A stretch of 41,842 nucleotides of DNA from Humidesulfovibrio sp. (lineage in GTDB: Bacteria > Desulfobacterota > Desulfovibrionia > Desulfovibrionales > Desulfovibrionaceae). Every line of letters starts with the position of its first letter. The stretch's first letter is position 1. The position numbers and the translations under genes were made by a program. Positions 40,695 through 41,842 of the stretch are shown here, in pieces. Location of the stretch: contig NZ_JAVHLD010000027.1 of NCBI RefSeq assembly GCF_031082295.1, positions 1 to 41,842 of the forward strand, in the 5' to 3' direction. The notes beneath the pieces were generated by a model. The model made no database searches. It saw only the letters and a program-made list of their open reading frames with translations, and was not told the origin of the DNA.

Positions 40695-41687
40695 CTACTT
40701 TCTGGTCTGGATATGGATGTGATTCCAGTGCGCTGCGATTTCGTCGGATGTCGCCGGGCGCATATTTCTTCCATCGCCACCGGGATAGCGGTAGAATCCG
40801 CCATAAGGAGTAATGACCATCTCCACTTCCCTGTTCTGCTTTCCCCAGGCTTCGATCTCTGAAGCCTGCTGCCGCAGGCGTTCTTTGGCCGCAGGGTCAT
40901 TGCCACCCACGACATCCTTGATTCGTGCCCCGTTGACCTCATTGATGTCCACGGCCCGGCCCTGGACGTGCGCGTTTTTGGAGTCTGGAGCGCTGTCCCG
41001 TTTGCCGCTGTTCGCGTTGATGGAGCCCAGTTGGGGGTTGTCCTTGCTCAGCTTCTCCACAGCCTCTCGTGTCTGCGGCTCCAATTTCTCATGTGTCGGG
41101 ACCGGACTGCCATTGTCGTTCTTCCAAGTTGCCTCGGCCGGTTGTTTTTGCGGTGGAGCCACCGGCCCGCGCACTTCGGTGCCGCCGGAGAGTCCGCCTT
41201 CCTCATATGAGGCCTGTTCGACGGTCGGCGTGGAGTCGTCGCCCTCTTCGGCGATGAGCACCTCGCCCTCGACAGCCTCATCCTCGGCGGCTGAATCCTC
41301 AGAACCGGGCTCGTTATCGTCCCCATCCATCGGCTCATCAGCCGCGAACAGCCGCACACGCCCGCCGCCAGTGGGGATGCTGCCCCCGCTCGGCCCGGTG
41401 TAGCGCCCGTGCCAGCCGTAGGGCTGCGGCTTCCCGCCCGCGCCGATTATCGTCTCGCTGGCCGTGCCGCCGCCCGAGACCTCTGCGGAGTTCTCCGCCG
41501 CCGCGCCCAGGCTGAGCAGCGACCGGGGCTCCGGCGGGGTCCAGTCCCTGGGCCTGGCCACCACCCACCAGTCGGGCTCGCCGCCGCCGCGCGGCTGGGT
41601 CTGAATGTCCTTGCTGCTGAACACCGGCGCGTGCCCGCCGCGCTCGTCAACGATCCACAATCGTCTGCCTTGGCTATCTTGCAACAT
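40695..41687 (-). CDS. M15-like zinc peptidase domain protein, candidate secreted effector
   Basis: This 330-residue protein has no signal peptide. The N-terminal 110 residues are unrecognised (MLQDSQGRR, WWVVARPRDW, Gly-rich GGSIPTGGGR). An acidic linker follows (about 115-165), then a Pro/Gln hinge and a C-terminal domain (about 200-330) with the M15 metallopeptidase pattern HVQGRAVD (His240, Asp247) and HWNHIH (His323/His325). M15 enzymes cleave D-Ala or L-Ala-D-Glu bonds of peptidoglycan. A GGAGG site lies 5 bases before ATG 41687, and a good promoter is upstream. It could be a type VI or similar antibacterial effector, or a peptidoglycan hydrolase of phage origin. Confidence 0.78.
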   Translation of the reverse strand: MLQDSQGRRLWIVDERGGHAPVFSSKDIQTQPRGGGEPDWWVVARPRDWTPPEPRSLLSLGAAAENSAEVSGGGTASETIIGAGGKPQPYGWHGRYTGPSGGSIPTGGGRVRLFAADEPMDGDDNEPGSEDSAAEDEAVEGEVLIAEEGDDSTPTVEQASYEEGGLSGGTEVRGPVAPPQKQPAEATWKNDNGSPVPTHEKLEPQTREAVEKLSKDNPQLGSINANSGKRDSAPDSKNAHVQGRAVDINEVNGARIKDVVGGNDPAAKERLRQQASEIEAWGKQNREVEMVITPYGGFYRYPGGDGRNMRPATSDEIAAHWNHIHIQTRK

Positions 41688-41714
41688 AAAGTACCTCCAT
41701 TGAATTTGCAATGA

Positions 41715-41744
41715 AGTATAGCATGGGCTTTCGGGCCGGGACAA
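41715..41744 (-). promoter_or_regulatory. Sigma-70-type promoter of the M15-like gene
   Basis: On the minus strand TTGTCC (41744-41739) and TATACT (41720-41715) are spaced 18 bases apart, 27 bases before the ATG. The -35 box lies inside the first copy of a 10-base direct repeat, so a regulator bound there would block it. Confidence 0.6.
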
Positions 41745-41780
41745 AAATCACCCGCTTTTGGCCGGTAAAAGGACAAAAAT
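41739..41780. repeat. Direct repeat GGACAAAAAT, possible tandem operator
   Basis: GGACAAAAAT occurs at 41739-41748 and 41771-41780. The copies are 32 bases apart (about three helical turns), and each is followed within two bases by CCCG. The proximal copy covers the -35 box of the M15-like gene. Confidence 0.45.
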
Positions 41781-41817
41781 TCCCGGTTGACAGGGTTTTC
41801 CACCAAAGCCGAAAGGG

Positions 41818-41842
41818 CTGTTTCAGGAGGAACCTGAAACAG
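41818..41842. repeat. Perfect inverted repeat at the window edge
   Basis: CTGTTTCAGG (41818-41827) and CCTGAAACAG (41833-41842) are exact complements over a 5-base loop. It may be the terminator of a gene beyond the right edge or a regulatory dyad; the following bases are not available. Confidence 0.45.

Noticed and set aside
1-41842. CRISPR arrays, tRNA or rRNA genes, transposases
   Set aside because: No regularly spaced repeats, cloverleaf sequences, rRNA signatures or transposase motifs were seen on either strand.

Overview
This window is high-GC DNA (roughly two-thirds G+C by eye) and looks chromosomal. It most resembles a sulfate-reducing bacterium of the Desulfovibrio/Fundidesulfovibrio type. 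That placement is an inference from three things: an integrase-derived regulator with a molybdate/tungstate-binding (Mop/TOBE) tail, a gene architecture I know only from sulfate reducers (TunR family); several Cys-rich redox or metal proteins; and dense signalling genes. I see no rRNA, tRNA, CRISPR array, transposase or phage structural gene.

Layout. 1-3.6 kb (minus strand): a PIN-PhoH ATPase, an exported metallo-beta-lactamase-fold hydrolase, a Cys-rich C_GCAxxG_C_C redox protein and a small DGC-type zinc-binding protein. A LysR regulator is divergent from the last of these, across a hexanucleotide-repeat-rich intergenic region. 5.0-8.5 kb (minus): a probable operon of the TunR-like regulator, the radical SAM enzyme AmrS and a second radical SAM protein. 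It is divergent from a TSUP permease (8.8-9.7 kb, plus) across a regulatory region with two dyads. 9.9-12.6 kb: an exported beta-rich protein and a Cache-type chemoreceptor. 12.6-17.5 kb (minus): a GGDEF/EAL protein, a DUF202 membrane protein and an exported caspase-SUMF protein.

18.3-27.6 kb (plus): a SLC13/DASS anion transporter, then a polar amino-acid ABC transporter (binding protein, permease, ATPase, permease) continuing tightly into an FAD-linked 2-hydroxyacid dehydrogenase, a PLP aminotransferase and a DsbC/G-like thioredoxin. Together these could form an uptake, transamination and oxidation module. A Lys-rich exported protein follows. 27.8-31.2 kb (minus): a glycine-zipper lipoprotein and a PEP-synthase-like protein whose C-terminus does not resemble the usual PEP-binding barrel. 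31.3-34.1 kb (plus): a CMP-sugar synthetase and two Gfo/Idh/MocA oxidoreductases (a surface-sugar module).

34.2-39.3 kb: a receiver-histidine kinase, a metallophosphatase, a LytTR regulator with a degenerate receiver, and acetyl-CoA synthetase. 39.3-41.7 kb (minus): a signal-less protein with a C-terminal M15-like peptidase domain, a secreted protein of unknown function, and then a decayed second copy of the peptidase C-terminus. This last arrangement resembles a toxin/immunity/orphan-module locus and is the most suggestive candidate for an undescribed system here. All functions are assigned from motifs read by eye; no database search was run.
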